Made by a program: the position numbers and the translations under genes
Assembly (NCBI GenBank): GCA_965216225.1
Contig: CBDCFF010000031.1
Location: 62,001 to 126,000 of the forward strand
Length of the DNA stretch: 64,000 bases
Source: 3107 sp965216225
GTDB taxonomy: Bacteria > Pseudomonadota > Alphaproteobacteria > Rhodobacterales > Rhodobacteraceae
Reading direction: 5' to 3'
The notes under the pieces: model-generated
The model's input: the letters and a program-made list of their open reading frames with translations, nothing else
The model's database searches: none
Told to the model about the DNA's origin: nothing
In this document: one piece after another, positions 1 through 6,591 of the stretch
How the letters are laid out: each line of letters opens with the position of its first letter
How positions within the stretch are numbered: position 1 is the stretch's first letter

Positions 1-2
1 TC

Positions 3-575
3 GACTTCACAGCCGTCCCCATGCTGTCCAAGGCCCATGTCAGTGCGATCACCGCTGGCGACAGCTGGATCGGAAAGGGCGGCAACATCCTGCTGTTTGG
101 GCCGCCAGGTGTGGGCAAATCACATCTCGGCTCAGCCATCGGGCTCGCCCTTGTCGAGCAAGGCTACCGCGTCCTATTCAGCCGCACCACCGATCTGGTC
201 CAGAAACTCCAACAGGCCCGCCGCGATCTCGTCCTCGAAAGTGCCATTGCAAAGCTCGACAAATTCCATCTGCTGATCCTCGATGACATCACCTACGTCA
301 CCAAGGATCAGGCTGAAACCAGTGTGCTCTTCGAACTCATCAGCGCGAGATATGAACGCCGCTCAATGTTGATCACGGCCAACCAGCCCTTCGGGGAGTG
401 GAATGCGATTTTTCCAGACCCGGCCATGACATTGGCCGCCGTCGACAGGCTCGTGCACCACGCAACCATCTTCGAGATGAATGTCGAAAGCTACCGGCGA
501 AGAGCAGCACAAAAGGCAAAGGGGCCGGGAAGGCCTGCACAAAAAGCCACACCGGAAAACACCAAAGCTGATTGA
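3..575 (+). CDS. istB: IstB-like ATP-binding protein of an IS21-family element (5' end outside window)
   Basis: This is the helper ATPase of an IS21-type transposon, which partners the IstA transposase (expected upstream, outside the window). Counting from the internal Met at base 21, the P-loop GPPGVGKS lies at residues 27-34 and the Walker B stretch LLILDDI near residue 87, followed by the arginine-rich C-terminus usual for IstB. The frame is open to the window edge, so the Met at 21 is internal and about 60 N-terminal residues are missing compared with the usual 240-250 aa. Terminal repeats of the element follow at 655-702. The family call is firm. Whether the element is active cannot be judged without istA. 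Confidence 0.88.
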   Translation, partial: DFTAVPMLSKAHVSAITAGDSWIGKGGNILLFGPPGVGKSHLGSAIGLALVEQGYRVLFSRTTDLVQKLQQARRDLVLESAIAKLDKFHLLILDDITYVTKDQAETSVLFELISARYERRSMLITANQPFGEWNAIFPDPAMTLAAVDRLVHHATIFEMNVESYRRRAAQKAKGPGRPAQKATPENTKAD

Positions 576-654
576 CGCTCCGCGACAATCAAAAAACAAA
601 CCCCTTGATCGCGGCACAAAAGCCCGGCATCGTCCCAAACGTCGCGACCAAGGA

Positions 655-702
655 TTCTCATCCTGATTGACGCGCACTTCTCATCTTGATTGTCGCGCTA
701 CA
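655..702. repeat. Terminal repeat units and right end of the IS21-type element
   Basis: Two 23-bp units lie head to tail at 655-677 and 678-700 (consensus TTCTCATCyTGATTGwCGCG plus 3 bases), followed by CA at 701-702. Multiple short repeats inside the ends and TG...CA termini are typical of IS21 elements. A further related GATTGACGC string occurs at the istB stop near 570. From base 703 the sequence is IS66 tnpB, so 702 is the inferred element boundary. Confidence 0.6.
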
Positions 703-927
703 CCGCCCTTTCTCCAACCGCTTCGAAAACAGGCACGCGCCCTGGCAATCCCACCAGATGATCTTCAACAGATCGCCGCGCCGACCCCGGAACACGAACA
801 GGTGGCCGGAATACGGGTCTTCGGCCAAAACCTTCTCGGCCTGGGCCGCCAGCGTATTGAACCCTCGCCGCATGTCCGTGACACCCGCCGACAGCCACAC
901 CCGCGTGTTGCTCGGCACCGGGATCAA
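658..927 (-). pseudogene. tnpB: IS66 Orf2 (TnpB), truncated by the IS21-type insertion
   Basis: The N-terminal ~75 residues match IS66 Orf2: PSNTRVWLSAGVTDMRRGF near the start, then FVFRGRRGDLLKIIWWD and GACLFSKRLEKGR. Family members are about 115 aa. Here the homologous part ends at base 703 and the frame continues into IS21 terminal repeats, giving an unrelated tail (residues ~76-89) and a stop at 658. The start codon overlaps the tnpA stop (ATGA, 924-927), the usual translational coupling in IS66. The hybrid protein is almost certainly non-functional. Confidence 0.85.
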
Positions 928-1377
928 GACATCAGCCCCTTCAGCAGCCGCGCCAGCACATCAGGATCGAACCCACCCCCGGCGCTGATCCGGTGACCGC
1001 CAGCCAACTCAATCTCGATACGGCCACCGAAGGCGACGGGACCGGATGGCTGCGCCGGTTCCGGATGTGAAGCAGCCGGAGAAATCTCAACCGGCAGAAA
1101 CACGGATGCAGCTACGACCTCGGTGAAATCTGGCGCAAAACGCGGGTCCTTCAGCCATTTGAAGATCAGATTGGCGTTCATCGCGTAGCGCCGCGCAACC
1201 TGAGCCACAGAAACACCCGGCGCGGCAGTCTGCAGGCAGATCGAACGCTTCTCGTCGTCCCACCAAATTCGCTTCTTGCGCCTGCCAGCCATAGAGTGCC
1301 TCATGGTGTCCACTATCGATGGTGGACACTATCGGCTCCTCCGCCCCCGCGTTAGGTCGACTTCAACGGACGCTCAC
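703..1377. mobile_element. IS66-family element, remnant (tnpA plus 5' part of tnpB)
   Basis: The segment carries IS66 tnpA and the start of tnpB on the minus strand. The outer boundary is inferred at 1377, where the minus-strand sequence begins GTGAGCGTCCGTTGAAG, resembling IS66 terminal inverted repeats. Immediately beyond, at 1378, IS481-like end sequence starts. The other boundary (702/703) is where the IS21-type element interrupts tnpB. The large tnpC transposase gene is not in the window; it may lie beyond the IS21 element. An inverted repeat (TGTCCAC/GTGGACA, about 1306-1327) lies over the tnpA start. Confidence 0.65.
924..1313 (-). CDS. tnpA: IS66 Orf1 (TnpA) accessory transposition protein
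   Basis: The protein is a 129-aa basic helix-turn-helix protein of the IS66 Orf1 group. The HTH region reads VSVAQVARRYAMNANLIFKW (residues ~34-53), and the C-terminus has the conserved GGRIEIELAGGHRISAGGGF and DVLARLLKGL blocks. In IS66 this small protein accompanies TnpB and the large TnpC transposase, and its exact role is not well settled. Alternative starts are Met4 and Met8; MAGRRKKR would give the more usual length. It overlaps tnpB by 4 nt. The gene appears intact, but its partners are truncated or absent. Confidence 0.82.
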   Translation of the reverse strand: MDTMRHSMAGRRKKRIWWDDEKRSICLQTAAPGVSVAQVARRYAMNANLIFKWLKDPRFAPDFTEVVAASVFLPVEISPAASHPEPAQPSGPVAFGGRIEIELAGGHRISAGGGFDPDVLARLLKGLMS

Positions 1378-1462
1378 CCCCGTCCCGAATGTCCCACAGA
1401 ACCGACCTTGCCATGAAAAGGGCAGATCGCCGAGGGGAAATATGATCATACGGGATGGAACA
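1378..1462. mobile_element. Solo right end of an IS481-family element
   Basis: Bases 1378-1462 align by eye with the right end of the complete IS481 copy at about 6333-6415. Both contain CGTCCCGAAT, then CTTGCCATGAA, then CGGGATGGAACA as the final bases. Only about 85 bp survive and no transposase sequence is present. The fragment is bounded by the inferred IS66 terminus (1377) and by the truncated IS5-type transposase (from 1463). It has diverged from the complete copy, so it comes from a related rather than an identical element. Confidence 0.7.
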
Positions 1463-2081
1463 GTTTCGGCGCAGTGGGGGATGGTTTTGTTGCGGTTTTT
1501 CCTTGAAGGGATGCAAGCCTCAATCTTCTGATCTTCAATGATCTTTCGAACCTTTGCGCTGTCGCAGCCCCGATCCGCGATCAGAACCCTGGCCGCAGGC
1601 AGGTCGGGCAGCAAAACATCCGCGCCCTTGAAGTCGCTACGCTGACCCGCCGTCAGATGCAGCCTGACAGGGCGACCCGCACCGTCTCCAACGACATGCA
1701 GTTTCGTATTCAGTCCTCCCTTTGTACGCCCGATCAGGCGTGGCTCGGACCCCCCTTTTTGAGGCTGGACGCCGTGCGATGTGCTTTGAGATGGGTTGCG
1801 TCAATCATGAGGGTGTCGGCGTCCGGGCCATGGGGGCTGGCCAATTCTTCGAAAATTTGCTCGAAAATACCTTTGCGGGACCAGCGCACAAACCGATTGT
1901 AGAGCGTTTTGTGAGGGCCGTATTCGACAGGCGCATCGCGCCAGCGTTAACCGTTGCGAATAATGAAAATAATACCACTCAACACACGACGGTCATCGAC
2001 CCGGGGCTTGCCATGGGGCTTGGGAAAGAAGGGCTCAAGGCGCGCTGTTTGTGCCTCCGTCAGCCGGAAAGGATCGCTCAT
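1463..2081 (-). pseudogene. IS5-family DDE transposase (orfA/orfB), stop codon and truncation
   Basis: Frame A starts at 2081 (MSDPFRLTEAQTARLEPFFP) and contains the DUF4096-type N-terminal domain. Frame B carries the DDE core: LMIDATHLKAHRTA, then VLIADRGCDSAKVRKIIEDQ. The two frames are joined at a slippery A5G6 run (1750-1760 on the plus strand), where a -1 shift restores the protein, as is normal for this IS group. Abnormal features are an in-frame TAA at 1947-1949 in frame A (within NG*RWRDAP) and loss of everything after RKNRNKTIPH at the 1462/1463 junction, so the catalytic Glu region is missing. This is a dead transposase. Confidence 0.82.
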
Positions 2082-2146
2082 GTCACTACTCCGTTTTGCA
2101 GAACTCTGATTCACACGTTCAAAACAAAGTCAATGGGTCCTGAGCC
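1463..2146. mobile_element. IS5-family (IS427-like) element, one end missing
   Basis: The retained end is at 2146, where the minus-strand sequence reads GGCTCAGGACCCATTGA, resembling IS427-group termini. TAA (2147-2149) next to it is compatible with the short T-A rich target duplication of this group. The transposase frames run on the minus strand up to about 1463, where homology stops and IS481 end sequence begins. The second terminus and roughly the last 60-70 codons of the transposase are lost. Confidence 0.65.
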
Positions 2147-2473
2147 TAAGGATTGGTCTGTAGAGGCGGGATTAAGTCTATTTTCTTCAAGTTCAAGTTC
2201 GTTAGGAAATCTATCTTCTGATAAATAAGATTCCTGCTCTAAAGTTGATAAGCCTGCCACTACTTCTTGTGCTTCAGGAACCCACGGAAGATACGGGTTC
2301 ATAGGAACACCGGCTTCATTTTTGACAGCAGGGGGCACTCCCGAAAGGTATGGATTCATAACAATTCCAGTTTGCTCAACAAGTTCATTGACGAATTTTT
2401 CATATTGTGCATGGGAGATGTTGGTGGTCGCCAACAGCAAAGCCGATGCAGACGCCATCAGGGCGGTTTTCAT
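2111..2473 (-). CDS. Small secreted protein with MNPYL repeats; 3' end replaced by IS5 sequence
   Basis: I do not recognise a family. The start at 2473 is supported by GGAG five bases upstream. Residues 1-23 form a signal peptide (MKTALMASASALLLATTNISHA, cleavage before Q). The mature part is acidic and has two copies of a short motif, GIVMNPYLSGVP and GVPMNPYLPWVP. GC content is clearly lower than in neighbouring genes. The last 12 residues (LGSGPIDFVLNV) and the stop codon are read from the IS5-type terminal repeat, so the original C-terminus has been cut off. The true length and function are unknown. It may be an exported small protein, possibly acquired, and it may now be non-functional. 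Confidence 0.6.
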   Translation of the reverse strand: MKTALMASASALLLATTNISHAQYEKFVNELVEQTGIVMNPYLSGVPPAVKNEAGVPMNPYLPWVPEAQEVVAGLSTLEQESYLSEDRFPNELELEENRLNPASTDQSLGSGPIDFVLNV

Positions 2474-2689
2474 TGAATCTCCAATACGCAACAGGCCGGA
2501 TCATGATTGCAGATTCGGGATCGCCGGTCAATCCGCGTCCATTTCCCGGCCAATCGCCGTATCGGCCGGCGCTCCCCTCGTGTGAAGAACCCGGCAGACA
2601 ATCCCGCCGGAAACCACGTCGCCAGCGGGGAGCGTGAATCGATCATCCTGCCTCTTTTCGTCACCGCCTTGCGCAGCTATTCTTCTGCC

Positions 2690-4036
2690 ATGCAATTCGG
2701 CCGGCTCAAGAACTATATGCCCCGCGGCCTTTACGGGCGGGCGGCGCTTATCCTGATCGTACCCATTGTCACGCTTCAGCTTGTGGTTTCCATCGTCGTC
2801 ATCCAGCGCCTGTTTGAAGACGTGACCCGGCAGATGACGCAGAACATTCTGCCCGAGTTGCGGTATCTGCTGAACGCGGCCGATCAGGCCCCTTCGAAAT
2901 CCGCCGCCGAAGAGGCGATCCGGCGCATTGCCGACCCCCTTTCAATCGAGGCGCTTTATGACAGGGACGGTCCTGTTGCCGACTCCCGGCTGAGTTATGA
3001 TCTTTCGGGGATCACCGTCATTCGGACCCTGCGGGCGGGACTGGATGGAATCGCCGGAATAAATCTGGCTTCCGACGACAAGATCGTGCAATTCGCAATC
3101 ACCACCATGCACGGACCGCTGGAGATTCGTTTTCCACGGCGCCGCGTCTCGGCCAGGAATCCACATCATTTGCTGGTTCTGACGCTTTTCACCACGGCGC
3201 TGATGATGACCATCGCGCCTCTTTTCCTGCGCAATCAACTCAGGCCCATCATGCGGCTTGCGCGTGCGGCAGAGGCGTTCGGCAAGGGACAGACGATGCG
3301 ATACCATCCCGCCGGCGCCACCGAAGTGCGTGCGGCAGGGCGTTCCTTTCTGGAAATGCGGGCACGTATCGAGCGGCAGACAGAGCAACGCACCCTCATG
3401 CTTTCCGGTGTCAGCCATGATCTGCGCACGCCCCTGACGCGGCTGCGACTCGGGCTTTCGGCGCTGGAGGAAAGTGATGAGACAAAGGCGCTGCGGCGGG
3501 ACATGGATGACATGGAACGGCTGCTGGACGGTTTTCTGAATTTTGTGCGCGGCGGCGCGGCGGATGAGATGGAGAAGGTCGGGCCGATCCAGCTGGCGCG
3601 AGAAGCGGTCGCCAGGGCGCAACGCATGGGCAACGATGTCATTCTGGCAAAAGCTGCCGGTGAGGATGCGCCGGTCAGTCTTCGCGCAACCGCAGTCGCG
3701 CGGGCCCTGGACAATCTGATTGGCAATGCCGTTCGATACGCAAGCCGGGCCGAGGTCAGTGTGATCGTGACCCGCGGGTCGCTCCGGTATGCGGTGGAGG
3801 ATGACGGCCCCGGTATTCCCGAAGACCGAAGGGAAGAGGCGCTGAAACCATTCACGCGGCTGGAACCCGCGCGCAACCAGAATCGCGGCTCCGGCGTCGG
3901 GCTCGGCCTGTCGATAGCCGCGGATATTGCAAGGGACCATGGCGGGGAGTTGCGACTCGGCCAGAGCGCCGCGCTCGGCGGGCTGCGCGCCGAACTCCGC
4001 CTGGCGCACGATGATCCGTTTTCGAGGCTTCCATGA
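2690..4036 (+). CDS. EnvZ-like membrane sensor histidine kinase
   Basis: The protein is 448 aa from Met at 2690 (MQFGRLKNYMPRGLYGRAAL); further upstream in-frame Met codons give an unlikely arginine-rich leader. TM1 is about residues 20-42 and a second TM (LLVLTLFTTALMMTIAPLFL) lies near 165-185, flanking a periplasmic sensor region, followed by HAMP (RPIMRLARAAEAFGKG). The H-box is GVSHDLRTPLTRLR with the phospho-accepting His at 243. The ATPase has the N-box DNLIGNAVRYA, the G1 box EDDGPGIP and the G2 box GSGVGLGLSIA. It should phosphorylate an OmpR-type regulator. None is adjacent: upstream is the truncated secreted-protein gene and then IS sequence. The kinase itself looks intact. Confidence 0.88.
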   Translation: MQFGRLKNYMPRGLYGRAALILIVPIVTLQLVVSIVVIQRLFEDVTRQMTQNILPELRYLLNAADQAPSKSAAEEAIRRIADPLSIEALYDRDGPVADSRLSYDLSGITVIRTLRAGLDGIAGINLASDDKIVQFAITTMHGPLEIRFPRRRVSARNPHHLLVLTLFTTALMMTIAPLFLRNQLRPIMRLARAAEAFGKGQTMRYHPAGATEVRAAGRSFLEMRARIERQTEQRTLMLSGVSHDLRTPLTRLRLGLSALEESDETKALRRDMDDMERLLDGFLNFVRGGAADEMEKVGPIQLAREAVARAQRMGNDVILAKAAGEDAPVSLRATAVARALDNLIGNAVRYASRAEVSVIVTRGSLRYAVEDDGPGIPEDRREEALKPFTRLEPARNQNRGSGVGLGLSIAADIARDHGGELRLGQSAALGGLRAELRLAHDDPFSRLP

Positions 4037-4156
4037 CCGGGTGCATTGCGCAATCTTCGTAACGCGCCATCTGCGCATCCGTCAGTCAGATTGACCCCGA
4101 CAGGAAAAGGCGCATCGTATCACAGGCCCTTTCCCGTCAGGTTTGCAGAGCCCCTG

Positions 4157-4714
4157 TCACGGAATGATGCGCGTGTATTTCGTGCCTTCAAGCGTTGCGC
4201 CCACATGCAGCCCCGCCTGACCGAAAACAACGGCGATGACAGGCGACAGGGCGCTGGTGGTGTCGGCGCTGATGTTGCCGCCCTGATTGATGGCGGCATA
4301 TTCGATGTCGCCACCCACCGCCCATCCATCGCCCTGGCGAAAACCCGCCAACGCTTCGGGCGTCATGAAAAACAATACATGCGCGAACTGCTGCGCCCCG
4401 ATCTGAAAGCCGAAACTCGCCGAAGCTGCGGAATAATAATCGACAGATACCGCGTCTATCTGCAACGCGCCGCGACCAAAGGAGCCCCCCAGACCAAAAC
4501 CCGCCTCTGTAATCAGGGGCATGACCAGAATCCCGGCAGCCTTGTCGGCCAGATCCCGCGTTTCCGGGTAGGTTTGATACAGTTGCGACAATGTTGCGGC
4601 GACGCGCGCGTCAATCCTCGCCCCGCCCTGCCTGTCAACACCGTTGCCGCAAGCAGGGATCATGGCTGCCGCGCCGATGCTCGCGATCAGAGCGCGTCGG
4701 GAAATACTGCTCAT
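4157..4714 (-). CDS. SYLF (Ysc84-type) domain lipoprotein
   Basis: The protein is 185 aa. The N-terminus has a twin-Arg-like RRALIAS stretch and a probable lipobox IPAC at about residues 19-22, so it is likely a periplasmic lipoprotein. The rest matches the SYLF/Ysc84 lipid-binding domain: AAGILVMPLITEAGFGLGG, then the YYSAASASFGFQIGAQ core, and the C-terminal VFGQAGLHVGATLEGTKY. Family members bind phosphoinositides in eukaryotes; the bacterial role is unknown but they are commonly exported. The gene is convergent with the histidine kinase and no operon partner is evident. Confidence in the family is high. Confidence 0.82.
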   Translation of the reverse strand: MSSISRRALIASIGAAAMIPACGNGVDRQGGARIDARVAATLSQLYQTYPETRDLADKAAGILVMPLITEAGFGLGGSFGRGALQIDAVSVDYYSAASASFGFQIGAQQFAHVLFFMTPEALAGFRQGDGWAVGGDIEYAAINQGGNISADTTSALSPVIAVVFGQAGLHVGATLEGTKYTRIIP

Positions 4715-4859
4715 CTTCCTGTACCCTTATGGCCTGCCCCAAAGATATTTTCGGGCCTTTGGCGCAATCTTATGCGATCCTGCCCGCGATGTCATGCCCG
4801 GATCGTGGCCGGGCGGGTTTTTCGGGTATCATCCGCAAAAGTTACGGGTGCCGATCCCA

Positions 4860-5264
4860 TCAACCCACGCGGCAATCACGCTCAAGCATGGAGCGTCTGA
4901 TCGCCTCCTGCTCGCCCTTGAGCCTCGCAACCTCTCCGGGTATCCCTCCGCCGGATGTGGGAACACCGATCAGGAATACCATCCATGCGTCATTCTTGGC
5001 GGCTCTATCCTGGGATGCGGACACCCGGACCAATACTTGGTCGTCAACCCCGCCTTTGCCGAGGGCGGCTCTATCCTGGGATGCGGACACCCGGACCAAT
5101 GCTTCATCGACAAACGCCGTTTCACGGGCCAGTTTCTTACAGTTCCAACCGTCATATTTCGCTGTACTGATTGCAGCAGGTTCGATATTTTCGGCTTTTT
5201 TTGCACACGCCGAAAGAATAACGGCCGCTATGAGCACACAGACCGCAATATTGAATTTCCACAT
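4860..5264 (-). CDS. Small lipoprotein with an internal sequence duplication
   Basis: The start at 5264 gives MWKFNIAVCVLIAAVILSAC, a clear lipoprotein signal with lipobox LSAC. The alternative Met five codons upstream lies inside the GA-rich ribosome-binding region. The mature protein has Cys residues (WNCKK and ERDCRVG) that could pair, and a duplicated block LVRVSASQDRAA (two copies, 22 residues apart). The second half, VFLIGVPTSGGGIPGEVARL followed by a charged helix KGEQEAIRRSMLERDC, resembles small Rhodobacteraceae lipoproteins of unknown function. The duplication is in frame and so may be tolerated. It lies beside the IS481 insertion, which is upstream of its start. Confidence 0.65.
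   Translation of the reverse strand: MWKFNIAVCVLIAAVILSACAKKAENIEPAAISTAKYDGWNCKKLARETAFVDEALVRVSASQDRAALGKGGVDDQVLVRVSASQDRAAKNDAWMVFLIGVPTSGGGIPGEVARLKGEQEAIRRSMLERDCRVG
4999..5100. repeat. Two 37-bp direct repeats inside the lipoprotein gene
   Basis: The sequence GGCGGCTCTATCCTGGGATG plus 17 further identical bases occurs at about 4999-5035 and again at about 5064-5100. The spacing is about 66 bp, a multiple of three, so the reading frame is kept. The copies are identical, which points to a recent duplication. Confidence 0.85.
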
Positions 5265-5365
5265 CCTCCGTCCCTCCATTGCTGAAGGCCCGTACTGGCA
5301 CCGGGCCATTGCCAACAACTTCCAGAAGAAAGAATGTCCCCGCCTGTTCGCCTGGGCACGGGGAG

Positions 5366-6323
5366 CTACCTGTCACATCCCATGTGATTGTATGGCTGCT
5401 TCCTGAAGAGATCGGGCTTTTCTTGATGCCAGTCCTTGAGCGCATCGATTGGCGTGCGGCCTTTCAGAACGGATTGCGGCAACTGGCCGTTGTAGAGGCG
5501 GACGTAGCGGAGAAGCGTCCGCTCCAGGTCCTCGCCGCTGCGGAAACGGTGGCTCTGGAGCACGTCCTCAATCCGACCGTTGAACCGCTCGACCATGCCG
5601 TTGGTCTGCGGCCGCATCGGTGGGGCCAGGCGATGCTCGATCCCGAACCCGGCGCAGAGGCGGTCGAACTCATGATTGCCGGTCGCGGCGCGGCGGCGAA
5701 GGCCGAAGAGCCTGTCGGTGAACTCCTTGCCGTTGTCCGTCAGCACGCGGGTGATCCGCATCGGGGCGGCGCGCTCCAGATCGCGCAGGAACCGGCGGGC
5801 GTTGGCCGCAGTCTTCGCCGGATGGATGCGCACGAAGACCCGGCGGGTGGCGCGGTCGATCGCGACGAACAGATACCGGCGCTTCTCCTCATCGGCCATC
5901 TGCGGCAGGTATTTCACGTCGATGTGGATGTCGCCGGGCTCGTATGCCTTGAAAGGCTTGTGCGCGGGCTTCGCCACCTTCGGCTTCAGGTCACGGAGGG
6001 AGCCGAGCCCATGACGGCGCAGGCATCGGTCCAGCCCGGAGCGCGAGACGTTCGGGTTGAGAAACTCGCGGACCACGGCGAGCAGGTCGTCGAGCGGCAG
6101 CAGCAGACTCTGTCTCAGCGAGACCGCCACGGCCTCCTGCGCCGGTGTCAGCGTGGTCTGCAACCTGTGCGCCGTGTGGCTCCGGTCGTGGACGGTGTCT
6201 CCAGACGGTCTGCTCCGGGATGCCGTAGCGCTCGGCCACGATCCACGCGGGTTCATCACTCGCCTGGATTGCGGCCCTGATCTTCGGCGTCGTCGTCGCC
6301 TGCTTGTGCAAAGAAATCAGCAT
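5366..6323 (-). pseudogene. IS481-family transposase, frameshifted
   Basis: The N-terminal frame starts at 6323 (MLISLHKQATTTPKIRAAIQ) with an HTH ending YGIPEQTVWR. Homology then continues in another frame from DTVHDRSHTAHRLQTTLTPA through the rve integrase core. The core includes HIDVKYLPQM, DRATRRVFVRI, LTDNGKEFTD and the RPQTNGMVERFNGR block containing the catalytic Glu. The break lies at about 6195-6203. Relatives have extra codons between WRW and DTV, so a short deletion not divisible by three is likely. The C-terminal frame reads out through the left terminal repeat and stops on TAG within the GCTACC target duplication. The product is probably inactive unless the frameshift is bypassed. 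Confidence 0.85.
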
Positions 6324-6415
6324 GTCTTGCCTCCGTCCCGAATCTCACGCAAGATCAATCTTGCCATGAACAGGCCAGAGCGGCGAGGGTCTATCTGACC
6401 GTCCGGGATGGAACA
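5371..6415. mobile_element. IS481-family insertion sequence, complete ends
   Basis: The left end starts TGTCACATCCC at 5371, and the right end finishes GGGATGGAACA at 6415 (reverse complement TGTTCCATCCC), forming imperfect terminal inverted repeats. The 6-bp sequence GCTACC is present at both flanks (5365-5370 and 6416-6421), a clean target-site duplication that fixes the boundaries. Length is 1045 bp, usual for IS481. The only gene is a transposase on the minus strand, which is frameshifted. The element sits between a lipoprotein gene and the end of mfd and breaks no recognisable gene. Confidence 0.88.
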
Positions 6416-6556
6416 GCTACCCCTTGCCGGATATCAGGCTGTTCTATTCAGCGAGCAACCCGACTCAGCGGGCTGGAAATTGTTGGCGGAACCAATCTGG
6501 TGTGATTCGGCAAGGGATTCAAGACACATGACCGTGGCAAGGGTTTGCGGAACGGA

Positions 6557-6584
6557 CCGGCGCAAACCGGCGCAAACCGGCGCG
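6557..6584. repeat. 10-bp tandem repeat downstream of mfd
   Basis: The unit CGCAAACCGG is repeated head to tail (6561-6580) with partial copies on both sides. It lies in the short space between the IS481 element and the mfd stop codon. No function can be inferred. Confidence 0.6.
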
Positions 6585-6591
6585 GGTCGGG

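Noticed and set aside
1750..1760. A5G6 frameshift in the IS5 transposase as a decay mutation
   Set aside because: A -1 slippery run at this place is the normal programmed frameshift of the IS427 group. The separate TAA at 1947-1949 and the truncation are what make it a pseudogene.
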